NCBI GenBank assembly: GCA_964019655.1
Contig: CAXHTR010000003.1
Coordinates: 186,001-250,000 of the forward strand
Direction of reading: 5' to 3'
DNA from: Perkinsela sp. pyNocScin1
Taxonomy: Eukaryota > Euglenozoa > Kinetoplastea > Prokinetoplastida > Perkinselidae
Length of the DNA stretch: 64,000 bases
Shown here: positions 45,690 to 55,646 of the stretch, one piece after another
Numbering within the stretch: the stretch's first letter is position 1
Layout of the letters: the number at the start of each line of letters is the position of its first letter
Made by a program: the position numbers and the translations under genes
The notes under the pieces: model-generated
What the model was told of the DNA's origin: nothing
The model's input: only the letters and a program-made list of their open reading frames with translations
Database searches by the model: none

Positions 45690-47039
45690 TCAGTTGCACA
45701 CCCCCAACAAGTCCTTGAGATTGGAATCTGGGGAGCCCTCCATTACTTGTATCGCCTTTCTACATGTTTCCTTAAACCACTCGAGCTTGCGCGCATCGAT
45801 GCGCCGCGCACAATTCAAGTCATCTTCGTACGGATCCTCGATGCACATGTTAAAGTGAAACTTTTCCTTTTTGAGGTAGTTCCAGCGGACATCCGTACGT
45901 GTGGAGCTACGCGGGCGAGAGAGTGAGATCACCTCATTGTGGAAGTCGAAAGTTGAGTAAAACGTAAAAAATTCCTTCAGCTGCCTTGCGATCGCTTCGT
46001 AGTCCATATTGCCCTCAAAAGGGGCGTAGTTTGGATACTTAGGTAGGAAAAGCGCGTCGGGTATCTTCCAGGGGTCGAACCATCCGATTTGCTCCGTCCG
46101 TAGCAAAAAGTAAATCCAGAGGATTGTCATGCCGTACGAGGTGAGGTTGCCCTTTGCACCGACACCGAATCCCGTGGTTTTGCCCCAGCGCTTGATAGCC
46201 ATCTGACATACGCGAGAGACATTCGGTCCGTTTGGATCGTGCAGGTACTGACGAATGAGATAGCTATTGCGCACGGCATAACCGAGGAATGTTAAGTCAA
46301 AAGAGAATCGCAGTATCTCGGGAACGTCTAAAGGAGACGGCGTCCCGCGCGTATAGCTATGCCGAGTGGCACGAGAAATAATACCACTTTTACCATCTGG
46401 CAGGATGCCAAGACATCGCAGAGTGTCGTCAGTCGTAGCTGTTCGAAAAGTACATACTGCAGAATTGCCTCGATTCTCGTGTTTTATTTCTTCGATATTG
46501 CTACCTGTGCGCTGCAAGAGTGCTTTTAGGTCGCTTTCTTTCTTTGGATTCAACGCAAATGGAAAATTGAAGTATGCTGTGCGAGCGTTGCGCGCTCGCT
46601 CACCTGTTAGATTGATGTGAATAGACTCAGTCACCTGTGGCAAGGCATTGGCTTCATACTTGATCAAAGGAATGCGGACCATGTGGATGTGCTGGATGCG
46701 GCTCTGCGAGGGAATAGAATATTTGATTTTGCTATAAATCTTCTCGCTCAGCTTCCCTGCAGCTTTCGAATCTGGGATGCTGCCGTTGCTCGCAACAATA
46801 CAGCACATGTCGAGATCGCTGTTCTTTTCAAGAATTCCCGTAGTCACAGCACTGCCTTCAAGGTATATTTTCGCGTCCGGGACAGAATCCCCGACTATTC
46901 GCTCGAGTTGCAAGCGCGCCCGGAGGGCGGCATGAAACGCAGACCTGGGTAAAACTGCTGATTGCAAGGCACTAAAGATATGGTAGCCCCAGCGCTTTAT
47001 ATTTGTCGAGGATGTCTCAGACCTCAACTTCATGGACAT
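45690..47039 (-). CDS. RET2-like terminal uridylyltransferase (U-insertion editing TUTase)
   Basis: 449 residues. The nucleotidyltransferase signature is GSAVTTGILEKNSDLDMCC, giving Asp75 and Asp77; the third Asp (Asp248, SFDLTFLGY) lies 171 residues later. In Cid1-type enzymes this gap is about 60 residues. A ~170-residue gap matches RET2, whose catalytic Asp97, Asp99 and Asp267 flank an inserted middle domain. NTR region: RWGKTTGFGVGAKGNLTSYG and CIEDPYEDDLNCAR (the PAP-associated motif). RET2 adds U residues at insertion sites as part of the editosome. MEAT1, which has a similar insertion, is the main alternative. ATG start; a second Met at residue 3 is equally possible. Confidence 0.75.
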   Translation of the reverse strand: MSMKLRSETSSTNIKRWGYHIFSALQSAVLPRSAFHAALRARLQLERIVGDSVPDAKIYLEGSAVTTGILEKNSDLDMCCIVASNGSIPDSKAAGKLSEKIYSKIKYSIPSQSRIQHIHMVRIPLIKYEANALPQVTESIHINLTGERARNARTAYFNFPFALNPKKESDLKALLQRTGSNIEEIKHENRGNSAVCTFRTATTDDTLRCLGILPDGKSGIISRATRHSYTRGTPSPLDVPEILRFSFDLTFLGYAVRNSYLIRQYLHDPNGPNVSRVCQMAIKRWGKTTGFGVGAKGNLTSYGMTILWIYFLLRTEQIGWFDPWKIPDALFLPKYPNYAPFEGNMDYEAIARQLKEFFTFYSTFDFHNEVISLSRPRSSTRTDVRWNYLKKEKFHFNMCIEDPYEDDLNCARRIDARKLEWFKETCRKAIQVMEGSPDSNLKDLLGVCN

Positions 47040-47141
47040 TTCATAGCTTCATTAATTCTTTTTATAAATCAAAAATTCTTCTGCTTTCATGAAGAGAAAT
47101 GTTTTGAAAAAAGCCGCGATGCATGAAGAGAGAAATACAGA

Positions 47142-47417
47142 TTACACAGCAGACAAAATCAGTTCGCGGTCCTTTGCGCGAAGTCCATCTGCAGTTTTTC
47201 TACTGCGCGCAGGGAAAGATGCATCACGCTCCGTCTCTCCAAGCTGGGCATAGTGAAGCCATAGAATGCCCTGTTTCTCCATATCGTACGCGTGGAGAGC
47301 AACGCTCATATTCATGAGCATAAGCATGCCGATGGGAACGAAGTAATGCATGTACGAGCGGGCAACGGTCGACAAAAAAGCCAATAAGCCTTCTTTTGCT
47401 TTCTTCCACGAAAACAT
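47142..47417 (-). CDS. Small predicted membrane protein, 91 aa
   Basis: Not recognised. ATG start MFSWKKAKEGLLAFLSTV, then a hydrophobic helix at about residues 27-44 (HYFVPIGMLMLMNMSVAL) and a charged soluble C-terminal half. The basic amphipathic start before a single membrane span is the style of small mitochondrial inner membrane proteins. Same orientation as both neighbours and the only long frame in the gap. An unrelated frame of 64 codons on the other strand overlaps it but lacks features. Confidence 0.45.
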   Translation of the reverse strand: MFSWKKAKEGLLAFLSTVARSYMHYFVPIGMLMLMNMSVALHAYDMEKQGILWLHYAQLGETERDASFPARSRKTADGLRAKDRELILSAV

Positions 47418-47634
47418 AATGTGCTTTGCTAAATTAGAGGAAATATATAAGTATTGGGAGAATATTTAAAGCAAGAGTACATACGTCGGCTAACAAAACT
47501 ACGTTCTCGTGAAGTCGCTTGCCTTAGAAGAAGTCCTGTATCTGTAGAAGTCCAAGAAGTGACGTGGAGGGCCTTACCGGTGTTCTTGAAATGGATTCTA
47601 GTAAAAAGCTATCAAACACACAATTGCTTCGCTT

Positions 47635-48453
47635 TTATCCTGCCCAATCAGCATCAGATGGTAAATTGATGTTTGTGAATGTAAATTCATCGCTTAGGGC
47701 CAAATATTCATGAGGATTTTCTAGGCGTGCTGTTTGCTGATTGGTCCCGCTGAATTGTACGCCTTTGAAGCCATCAATCTTATGGTTAAATTCTCGTTTA
47801 TGAAAGATCGAATGTACGGCTCCATGAACTATGTGATCCAAGATGATCACCAAGTCACTGGTAGAAAAAGAAAGCGAATGGCGACTCAGCCCATCGCCCT
47901 TTGAAAGAAATATTCTAGGCACAACAGTCTGGTGTAAGCATGCTTCAGCTGGTGCATCTCTGTTAGAAAGACAGCGTGAGTGCTCCAAAACGCTACCAAG
48001 AGCTGCTTTTATCATCAACTTGATGTTGCCATTGCCTTGAAAGCTTTGAAACGCGTTCTGAAAGAAATTATCGATCAATTCTTCTTTATGCACATCAGCG
48101 AGGGCGAGCTCTGTTTCCAATAGCTCAGAATAATCGCCCGAGTACTTACCTCTTGATTGCTCTATCGTACGCAAGTACGTGCCAAGCTCATGATTCGGTG
48201 AGTCAATTTTTGCTAAAATCCCGTTGAGTATAAAAGACTGAGTGGACACTGTGACTATGGAAAAAAATAACTCTTGCTGATTCAATAGAGAAACTTTTTG
48301 CGAGCAGTTGCGAGGAGTGACATGAATTTTGATGCGTTTCTTTGTACCGCACTCATGCCTGCGGCTTTCTTGTAATTTCCTGGATTCTTCTTGCAGTTTT
48401 CCTTCGCATAAATTCGTGTTCAAAAAGAGAAACCAGACCGGATTCACTGTCAT
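47635..48453 (-). CDS. Hypothetical protein, orphan, 272 aa
   Basis: Not recognised. ATG start MTVNPVWFLFLNTNL. A basic segment (residues ~20-50) is followed by a mixed alpha/beta body and an acidic C-terminal end. No membrane span or metal motif. Same orientation and spacing as its neighbours, between the small membrane protein and the ARF-GEF, supporting a genuine gene. An intracellular-trafficking longin-like protein is a vague possibility that I do not assert. Confidence 0.5.
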   Translation of the reverse strand: MTVNPVWFLFLNTNLCEGKLQEESRKLQESRRHECGTKKRIKIHVTPRNCSQKVSLLNQQELFFSIVTVSTQSFILNGILAKIDSPNHELGTYLRTIEQSRGKYSGDYSELLETELALADVHKEELIDNFFQNAFQSFQGNGNIKLMIKAALGSVLEHSRCLSNRDAPAEACLHQTVVPRIFLSKGDGLSRHSLSFSTSDLVIILDHIVHGAVHSIFHKREFNHKIDGFKGVQFSGTNQQTARLENPHEYLALSDEFTFTNINLPSDADWAG

Positions 48454-48541
48454 AATATCAGTTATGCAGTCAGTAATACTTGGTGGAGTATAAAGTCAGA
48501 AAAGGTATCAAATTCACTGCTACCCTGGCTTTATTCATTTA

Positions 48542-51500
48542 TCAACTATGTATGGAGATCGTCTGCAAGAGTGCTATCGCTGCCTTGACTATTCCATCGC
48601 TTGCTGCTTCGCCAAGCTCAATCTTTGAAAACTCTTTGAGAACTGTAAACAATGCAATTGAAAGAATACCTCTACATCCCGATATAACTTCGTTAAGGAT
48701 GTGTGAATCGATTCTAGAGACTCCCTTCAAAGCATCTGATGCAAGCATTTCAATTCTTTTGGGAGCACTTGTATCTGTGGAGATATCATCAAAGCTGCGT
48801 AGAAGTTTATCAAAGGACTGTGTGCGATCATAAGTTGAAGTAAAACTATTGCCATAGATATTCAAAATCGTGCGCTGGATTTCATTTATTCCAAGGCCCC
48901 TATTTTGATTGCAACTTATGCTCTCTGTAGTATCTTGCACAGGAAAAGTAAAGATTTCGTGATTATCTTTCGAAAAAGTGTGCAATTCGTGCATATAGAC
49001 CATAAGCGGACTATTGCTGATGAAGCAGCTGGATGATGGGCTAATATCACTAAATGCACAGTTTTCCCATACTGATTCATTGCTCTGCAATTTAGTAATC
49101 ATTTTGGAAACATTGTGTTTGGTCAACAGAGCGATATCTGATGCGTACGCCCCGTACATTCTGGCATAGCATGGAAGGTTGGGCTCGGAGCTGTCGAGCG
49201 TGCCAAAAATTAGTGATCTGTCGAGACCGATATCGTCGGGATCTCTACCCTGAAACGCAGCAAGTTTCACGCGGCGGTAAACGTCGAACATTGCCATTTT
49301 TTCAAAGCGGCGGATTCCATCAATGCCTTGCAAAACACCGTAGAAATCTAAGAAAGATGCATCATCAATGGTGATATCGGAATAGAGTGCGTTGATTTTT
49401 CGTCCGCCGATGCTAAGACTTCTATTATGGATCTGTGTATTGAGCATGAGAATGGAGAAGACGAGAAGGTACACTGCATCAGCATTGGGGAAGTAATCGG
49501 CAAAAGCTATAAAAGAGCTCTCTTTCAATGAATACAGTGCGTTAGATTTCGTGAACCATGATCTGCAAAAAGGCTCTAAGATACGCTCAATCTTTTGCCC
49601 TTCTTTTGGCAAAGGGATAGCCTTTAGAAACGCTCGAAACGAGTGCTCTAAATCAAGGAGAAGCATGTACGGAAGATGTACTTGTGGCTGCATTCTTGAC
49701 TTTACTTTAGAAAGTTTCTGTACTTGTGCTTGCATGAGCATTTCGCCAGCCGTCGGGAGCCTATCGCAAAAGATGGAGCAAATGTTCGTAGCACTCTTTG
49801 AGCTAGGTGCTGATAGAAACTCACTAATTCGATTTGGCTGTGTTCCCTGTAGCGTAAGTAAATAGGTTGAAACGACTTCAGCTTGAATTTCAGAGGATAT
49901 TTTGCCCTCAAGATGTAAGTTTTTATCAACGCTTTGATCTTCAATTTGAGCCGCTGTCCATTCAAGTGTGTCAGCTACGTTTTTGGTACTGAAAGCGTAT
50001 AGAAAGGCATCTGAAGCATTTTTTTGCTTCCAATTTGCATATACTTGAAAGCAAAATGATTCCTTCTTCGAGTAAAGGTCCTGCAAGTCACCCGATTTAA
50101 AAGGGCTAACGGGAGCCTGACAAGAGTCAACTATCCTGCTTATGATTTGAATTCCCGACGTAATGAACAATTTCATAAAATGGAGCGAAATGTTGACTTT
50201 CGTTGTCGCGCATGAATCGTGTGCTTTCGTCGATAAAGGTGGCATGGTATCTCTGTATTCTTGTATAAATTGCTTCGTGACTAGCACTACACTTTCACTT
50301 ATACACCCCACGAAATGCTTTATGAAACCTATCCCTTCAATATCACAGCCGAAAAAAGTAACTGTGTGAAAGAACAGCGTGTAAGGTCCTGATTTTTCTG
50401 ATTGCCCCCACTTAGAGAAGTGTGTAGCCCCACAAAATGAGCGATCAATGCAATGTAAAAGACAGAGTAGCTTCTTTAGCGGTGTATTTGGATGTAAAAG
50501 GGCAGAAAAGACGAAAATAAGCAAAAAAAGCTCTATGTATTTAGCATGCTTTGCGTGCGCTTCACTTTTTGTTTTATATATTCGCTGCAGAGAGCTGGAC
50601 AAACAAGAATCTTTTGCATGAACATTTTCTAAGAAATCAATCACAGCAATTTGATTCATGACAATGTCTAGATAGACTGGAATAATGTTGGAAAGCACGA
50701 TATTGTAAGCGTGAGAGCATTTTGGTTGCATATGTCTTATCAGAAAATCGAGAATCGCATTGTTTCCTTGAGCTTGGCAGTGGATAGGGTACAGCCCTTG
50801 AAAGGCTACACGAAGCTGCACAGAAACTGCAAATCTATTCAGAATATGCGCTATAAACTCTTGTAAGAATATATCTTGAAAGATGCGCATCGATGTATCA
50901 GAAATCGCCATGAGATCATTAGCATATTTGAGCAAATTATTGTAACTGTGTTCAGCAGTGAATGCTTCATAGGTCCCGTCAGTCGGGGGCTCAGCTTTCT
51001 GAGATACCTCCTTTTGATCGAAGCCGAGAAACTCGTTGTGATCACTCGCTGTGCAAAAAAAGTTGAGAATAGTAAATGCGTCAAGAATATGGAACAAAGT
51101 AATCTTATCTTGCACTTTTTGGCATTGATTTTCGTTACCTGGCAATGATTTGGTAAGCGCAGTCTCCATGCTGCCAGAAATATCTGCTATCAGCTGTATG
51201 AGCGCAGAAAGTGCTAGTGTTGGAATGAAAAAAGAATCAGCTTTTGTCATTCGTATGTCTGAAGAATCACTCAAGGCTGACATTAGTTTATCTTTCATGC
51301 TATCCAATGAATACTCTAAGCCCTTAAAATCAACAGTATCTGTCGATAGTTGTAGTGTATAGATGCGAAGCTTGAGTGTCTCCTGCACAGCAAAAAGCTT
51401 TTCGCGCTTTCTCTGTGCAGAAAAAAGCGGGCATTGCTTCGGCTCTAATTCATCAATGCTTTTAAGCCAGCCTACCGCGAATTCATAAAGAATTGATATA

Positions 51501-52384
51501 GATGCTGAAAGAAGCACGCCATGTAAGAGGGACTTGGATATTGCCACGACCAGGACGTTAATCAAGCTAACCACAACCTTCGTGAGCGACTTTGAGCCGA
51601 AGCTATCGAAATTTCCCGGTTCGCCTGCGCGATCGGACACCACAGTAAGCAAAGGAAATAAAGCTGTATGAAAAAGTGAGTCCATGTACAGACACTGCGT
51701 ACAAGAGCACTTAAACGACGTATTATTTTTAACTGCGCTTTGGGCAATAATTTTCATATAAAATTCCGAAGTTTGCGTACATTGTGGGCATTCATAGGTG
51801 CATTTGCGGGATAGGCATGCACATGTTATGTGTGAATGCGCAATCGTTTTTGCAATACCGTCAAGTGAAAGGCTAATTACCTCCTCGCTTTCAATATAGC
51901 TGCAGCCCACTGCAAATACATCAAGTATGTCAAAGATGAGGGTATGCTGATCATCATGGTCTGCCCGTTCAGAGCGCTTCTTCTCAGAAATTGCACCAAG
52001 TCTTTGCACAATCGCTGAGGCCTCCGCTCTTCCGCATTTCTCCTCATCTGATACATCAATGCTTTCAAGGAATTTTTGGATATATCTCATGCGAAGTTCA
52101 GTGAACACGCTCAAAAAAGTGTTCTCAATACGCGTACGCTCTCGACGCTCAATGTCTTCAAAATCTTTAAAGGGCTTCAAAAGATCGCCCTCAACAATAC
52201 TAGATTTTCCAGTCTCCTGGAAACTGCCAACAGTCTCATGAACCCGTCCCAAAACCGCCTCTACTTTCTCTCGCAGTAGCTTTCGTTTTTCCATGTCTGT
52301 TGATGCGATAAAATCGAAAAGTGAGAACGGCACGTGAGCTAAGATAGCTTGCAAGACATTCACTATCGGGCTGTACTGGTTCAT
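48542..52384 (-). CDS. Large ARF guanine-nucleotide exchange factor (Sec7 domain, BIG/Sec7-like)
   Basis: 1280 residues. Activates ARF GTPases at the Golgi. The Sec7 domain is at about residues 860-1040: AGEMLM fits the conserved IGEYLG loop carrying the catalytic Glu finger, then LEHSFRAFLKAIPLPKEGQKIERIL, then FPNADAVYLLVFSILMLNT. The invariant LNTDLHN reads LNTQIHN here. Long helical regions on both sides match the DCB/HUS-type N-terminal part of BIG proteins, although the typical HDS repeats at the C-terminus are short. The N-terminal region contains a Cys-rich stretch (residues ~190-230, CACLSRKC, CPQC). Total length suggests Sec7/BIG rather than small cytohesins. ATG start, with stop upstream. 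Confidence 0.8.
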   Translation of the reverse strand: MNQYSPIVNVLQAILAHVPFSLFDFIASTDMEKRKLLREKVEAVLGRVHETVGSFQETGKSSIVEGDLLKPFKDFEDIERRERTRIENTFLSVFTELRMRYIQKFLESIDVSDEEKCGRAEASAIVQRLGAISEKKRSERADHDDQHTLIFDILDVFAVGCSYIESEEVISLSLDGIAKTIAHSHITCACLSRKCTYECPQCTQTSEFYMKIIAQSAVKNNTSFKCSCTQCLYMDSLFHTALFPLLTVVSDRAGEPGNFDSFGSKSLTKVVVSLINVLVVAISKSLLHGVLLSASISILYEFAVGWLKSIDELEPKQCPLFSAQRKREKLFAVQETLKLRIYTLQLSTDTVDFKGLEYSLDSMKDKLMSALSDSSDIRMTKADSFFIPTLALSALIQLIADISGSMETALTKSLPGNENQCQKVQDKITLFHILDAFTILNFFCTASDHNEFLGFDQKEVSQKAEPPTDGTYEAFTAEHSYNNLLKYANDLMAISDTSMRIFQDIFLQEFIAHILNRFAVSVQLRVAFQGLYPIHCQAQGNNAILDFLIRHMQPKCSHAYNIVLSNIIPVYLDIVMNQIAVIDFLENVHAKDSCLSSSLQRIYKTKSEAHAKHAKYIELFLLIFVFSALLHPNTPLKKLLCLLHCIDRSFCGATHFSKWGQSEKSGPYTLFFHTVTFFGCDIEGIGFIKHFVGCISESVVLVTKQFIQEYRDTMPPLSTKAHDSCATTKVNISLHFMKLFITSGIQIISRIVDSCQAPVSPFKSGDLQDLYSKKESFCFQVYANWKQKNASDAFLYAFSTKNVADTLEWTAAQIEDQSVDKNLHLEGKISSEIQAEVVSTYLLTLQGTQPNRISEFLSAPSSKSATNICSIFCDRLPTAGEMLMQAQVQKLSKVKSRMQPQVHLPYMLLLDLEHSFRAFLKAIPLPKEGQKIERILEPFCRSWFTKSNALYSLKESSFIAFADYFPNADAVYLLVFSILMLNTQIHNRSLSIGGRKINALYSDITIDDASFLDFYGVLQGIDGIRRFEKMAMFDVYRRVKLAAFQGRDPDDIGLDRSLIFGTLDSSEPNLPCYARMYGAYASDIALLTKHNVSKMITKLQSNESVWENCAFSDISPSSSCFISNSPLMVYMHELHTFSKDNHEIFTFPVQDTTESISCNQNRGLGINEIQRTILNIYGNSFTSTYDRTQSFDKLLRSFDDISTDTSAPKRIEMLASDALKGVSRIDSHILNEVISGCRGILSIALFTVLKEFSKIELGEAASDGIVKAAIALLQTISIHS

Positions 52385-52495
52385 TGCTCATACGAATTGC
52401 ATTGTCTGTATACATAAATTCGTAAGATTTTCTTTCTACTTAAAAGACACCAAGAGAAGCCCCATTAACGCGGTTAATACACAGTGTTCACTTTA

Positions 52496-53578
52496 CTAGT
52501 CACATCTTTTGAGGCGAACACATGTGCCCTTCACTTGATCCTGAAAGATTTCGAATACTTTATTGCTCTCTTGCCGAATAACGCGTTCGAGGACACTGTA
52601 GCTGGGATGAGTGAACTCTGAGTACGCAGGGCAGTTATTCTTCAGCTCTTTCATTAAAAATTGCGAATCACACTCTCCACAAGTCAAAAGCAGCGCCCGG
52701 AGGAAGTTGTGCACCTCAATCTCTGCAAAGTGCCGCTTACTATCCCGAAGACAGTCGCCCTTTATCACTCCATCCAGGTTTTTCCGCAAACAGATTCGTA
52801 GTTCGTTCGCGTGACATGTGTGTTGCAGGCCATACCTCTCTATTTCGTCTGCAGTATATTTAAAAACGTGCAAGAGATCGTATTGCTTACATAAAAAGGC
52901 ATGCCACTTGCCCTTGTATTGTTCACGAACGGTCTTCGCGTAGTGGTGTGAGCTCATAGCGATAGACTGTACATATGTCGATGTAAGGCTTCCGCAATAC
53001 CTATCGCCATTCAATATTTCGATAATTTCTTGAAGCAAACAGTCTTCTGCAGACTTCGTCGATTCTATTCGTCGAATCGATAATAATTGCTCCTTTCGAT
53101 AGTCATTTGCCATGCGAGTGACCTCAAAAGATATGCGCTTCGGGACCTGAGGGTACACATAGGTGATGTTCAGGGGAATATTTGTGGTCGAAATAACCCC
53201 GAGGGAAAACGGCTCTTTATCAAAGTATACGCGTCCTTCAAGAATCGGAATAGGGAAGTCGGTTTCGTTCGAATAACTACGATTAAAATCACTTTGCATA
53301 AAAGAGCAGTGTAGATGAAATGGATTATCAAAGCAACCAGTTTCTGGATCATAAGACGGTACACCTGGGTAGAGGTCTCGTTCGGCAACCTGCGAAGTCT
53401 GCAGAATTTCACCTATAAACTGTGGAATGGGTAGGGCCAAAGTTTGTCGAGCACCATTAATATAGAGTATAGCTTGGGGTGATTTCGGCTGAGGTGCACA
53501 GACGCTTACTTTCATGTTTAGGCTCGAAAAAACGAAGATATTTCCTGATATGTAAACCTTCTTAAATGTTTTAAACAT
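52496..53578 (-). CDS. Hypothetical protein, orphan, 360 aa
   Basis: Not recognised. ATG start MFKTFKKVYISGNIF; a second Met at residue 22 (MKVSVCAPQ) is a credible alternative that removes a hydrophobic, basic leader. The N-terminal half reads as beta-rich with many Pro and aromatic residues. The C-terminal half contains several Cys (TCHANELRICLR, LLTCGECDSQF) without a regular zinc-binding spacing. Same orientation as SAC1 and the ARF-GEF on either side. Confidence 0.5.
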   Translation of the reverse strand: MFKTFKKVYISGNIFVFSSLNMKVSVCAPQPKSPQAILYINGARQTLALPIPQFIGEILQTSQVAERDLYPGVPSYDPETGCFDNPFHLHCSFMQSDFNRSYSNETDFPIPILEGRVYFDKEPFSLGVISTTNIPLNITYVYPQVPKRISFEVTRMANDYRKEQLLSIRRIESTKSAEDCLLQEIIEILNGDRYCGSLTSTYVQSIAMSSHHYAKTVREQYKGKWHAFLCKQYDLLHVFKYTADEIERYGLQHTCHANELRICLRKNLDGVIKGDCLRDSKRHFAEIEVHNFLRALLLTCGECDSQFLMKELKNNCPAYSEFTHPSYSVLERVIRQESNKVFEIFQDQVKGTCVRLKRCD

Positions 53579-53681
53579 AGATACATTTCATTTTTCCCAA
53601 ATCCCCATAATAGCTGCTGATTTTGGAGCGATCGAATGTCGTTTCTCTTCGCGATTCTAAAGGATACCCATAATACCTTTC

Positions 53682-55529
53682 CTAAGCTGTAAAAACTGGA
53701 ATCGAGAATAGCAGTCTGCGAAAAATAATGCTTGAAGCAATAAAAAGTAGTGTGGTTACTGCCCAAAGCGCACAAAATATCTGCGAAAAAAAAACAGAGT
53801 CGTTTTTAGCGCCAAGAAGTGGCGTGACGAAGTACCCATTCGCGAGGGTCAGGAAAGTAGATATGAGACAGCCCCCTATTAAGATGTATGTGGCATCAGC
53901 GTTTCTGGTAGATAATTTGGTTGTGTGGCAATGCTTACCTGACATTCTTCGAGAGATCGCAATATTGAGTCTATCATGCCTTCGTCCATCACAAAAATGA
54001 TTTCGCACGTAACGTAGCAGTGACAAAAAGGCATCCATAACAGGGCCGTAGCAAGGTCTCCTACCGAGACTATAAGCATCCCCATACAGAATGCTTGTCG
54101 AGACATATTGTAATGCCAGGGCAGCCCCATTATGCTTCCACATGGTCGATAGAAAATCAAGTGGAATGTCCAGGTTGGGGTCAATTTCCCGCATAATCCT
54201 AAAAACAATGTGCCTACAGATGATAAATTGTGCAAAGTTACTCCGATCTACGCAGTCTACGCAATTAATGCGAATCAAGCGACTCTGGCTTCGCTGATAG
54301 ATATTGCTCTGGTTAGAGGGAATGAATATCGAATAGTCATCTACAGCAGATCCTCCATATATTTCGTCGATGAGCTGCAAGGTTTTATCAAAGCTTTGGA
54401 GCGAGCAATACTCGTGGAAATCAATATTAAGATATGAAACAAGGCCCTTCTCCACTGTGCCATTTGCGGCAAGTAGATCTATGAACATTTGTTGAACAGG
54501 GCGTATGTTGTTCTTGCCAAGTAAATTCAGAACAAGAATATTGTCACAATAATGACTTCGCAGGGCGTTGAAGTGCACTTCAAGTGCATGGTTTACTTGG
54601 GAACCATCTCTTTCCTTCTCCGTTTGTGCTAACGGAGTGTATTTTCCAGTGAGTGGTTGGCACCAGAAAACAGGCAGCGAACCCCTATAGAAGACGTAGC
54701 TTGCAGTTACGTTCACCTTCGGGTTGTACACGACAATTTCTGTTTCTACACTGGCAGCTACGGAGCCATTTGTGTCAACACCTCTGGAATTATAGCGCGT
54801 ACCAGCAAAAAATCGACTACGGCGACTTATCAAGGTAAAAATGACACCATTCTGTGCATGCGTCTCTACGAAGCCAAAAACCAGGGGTACAAAGCATTTT
54901 TTTAGCGTTGCGCTACTCCACAGATCAGCATTCCATTGGAACCCCAGTTCGACGAGATCATCATTGCAGTTTTGCCGCTTGGCAATATTGCGATCGAAAG
55001 ATCCATATAACGACTGGCATTCTTCGGAACAAAATTCATCTATGAGGCGATTACATTGATCTGGAAATGAAAAATCGGTCACGCTGGACAATGGGCTTTT
55101 CCCGGGAAGTCTTATCCATACCAGGCTTTCACAGCGAAAGATATCACAATGGGACAGTTCTTTTATTTGCGCTATCCCAATAAGATAATAGTAATCGAAG
55201 CATTGTACAACACCATATAACCCAAAGAGAAGCTTTGTCGTCCACTGTATGTCATATTCTCGACCGGAACAAGAAGAGTTGCTGGTATTATTGTGACCAG
55301 GTTTTCTATCACATGAATTCCCCTCGATATTTTCAAAGGCTTGCGCTTCGGAATTCCATTGAAAAAAATTTCCTTGATCAAATGAAGAAGAGTGGATTTG
55401 GACTATTCTTGTATCATGCCCATAATCACGTTCTGGTGATTCACCCAAGGCCAGTGATACATCTTTCAAATATTTCATTGAATCAAGCGAGTTCGAAACA
55501 AAATAAAGCTTAAAGGCTATAATCAGCAT
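53682..55529 (-). CDS. SAC1: SAC1-like phosphoinositide phosphatase (PI4P phosphatase, ER)
   Basis: 615 residues. The catalytic P-loop is RINCVDCVDRSNFAQ, with nucleophile Cys423 and Arg429 in the C-x5-R frame. This lies inside the SAC domain preceded by family blocks RRSRFFAGTRYNSRGVD and PVFWCQPL. Two hydrophobic spans at the C-terminus (TYILIGGCLISTFLTL and FCALWAVTTLLFIASSII) form the ER anchor seen in Sac1, which hydrolyses PI4P at ER contact sites. Length matches yeast Sac1 (623). ATG start; an internal Met at residue 18 is a possible alternative. Confidence 0.9.
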   Translation of the reverse strand: MLIIAFKLYFVSNSLDSMKYLKDVSLALGESPERDYGHDTRIVQIHSSSFDQGNFFQWNSEAQAFENIEGNSCDRKPGHNNTSNSSCSGREYDIQWTTKLLFGLYGVVQCFDYYYLIGIAQIKELSHCDIFRCESLVWIRLPGKSPLSSVTDFSFPDQCNRLIDEFCSEECQSLYGSFDRNIAKRQNCNDDLVELGFQWNADLWSSATLKKCFVPLVFGFVETHAQNGVIFTLISRRSRFFAGTRYNSRGVDTNGSVAASVETEIVVYNPKVNVTASYVFYRGSLPVFWCQPLTGKYTPLAQTEKERDGSQVNHALEVHFNALRSHYCDNILVLNLLGKNNIRPVQQMFIDLLAANGTVEKGLVSYLNIDFHEYCSLQSFDKTLQLIDEIYGGSAVDDYSIFIPSNQSNIYQRSQSRLIRINCVDCVDRSNFAQFIICRHIVFRIMREIDPNLDIPLDFLSTMWKHNGAALALQYVSTSILYGDAYSLGRRPCYGPVMDAFLSLLRYVRNHFCDGRRHDRLNIAISRRMSGKHCHTTKLSTRNADATYILIGGCLISTFLTLANGYFVTPLLGAKNDSVFFSQIFCALWAVTTLLFIASSIIFRRLLFSIPVFTA

Positions 55530-55646
55530 AGAATGATGGATTACTTATGACACCCTGGAAGCACACGCGCTTTTCTAGCGTATTTTCTTAGCAACAGAAA
55601 TCGAACTTCACCATTATGCCGATGCTCCGAAATAGCAGCTGCATCA

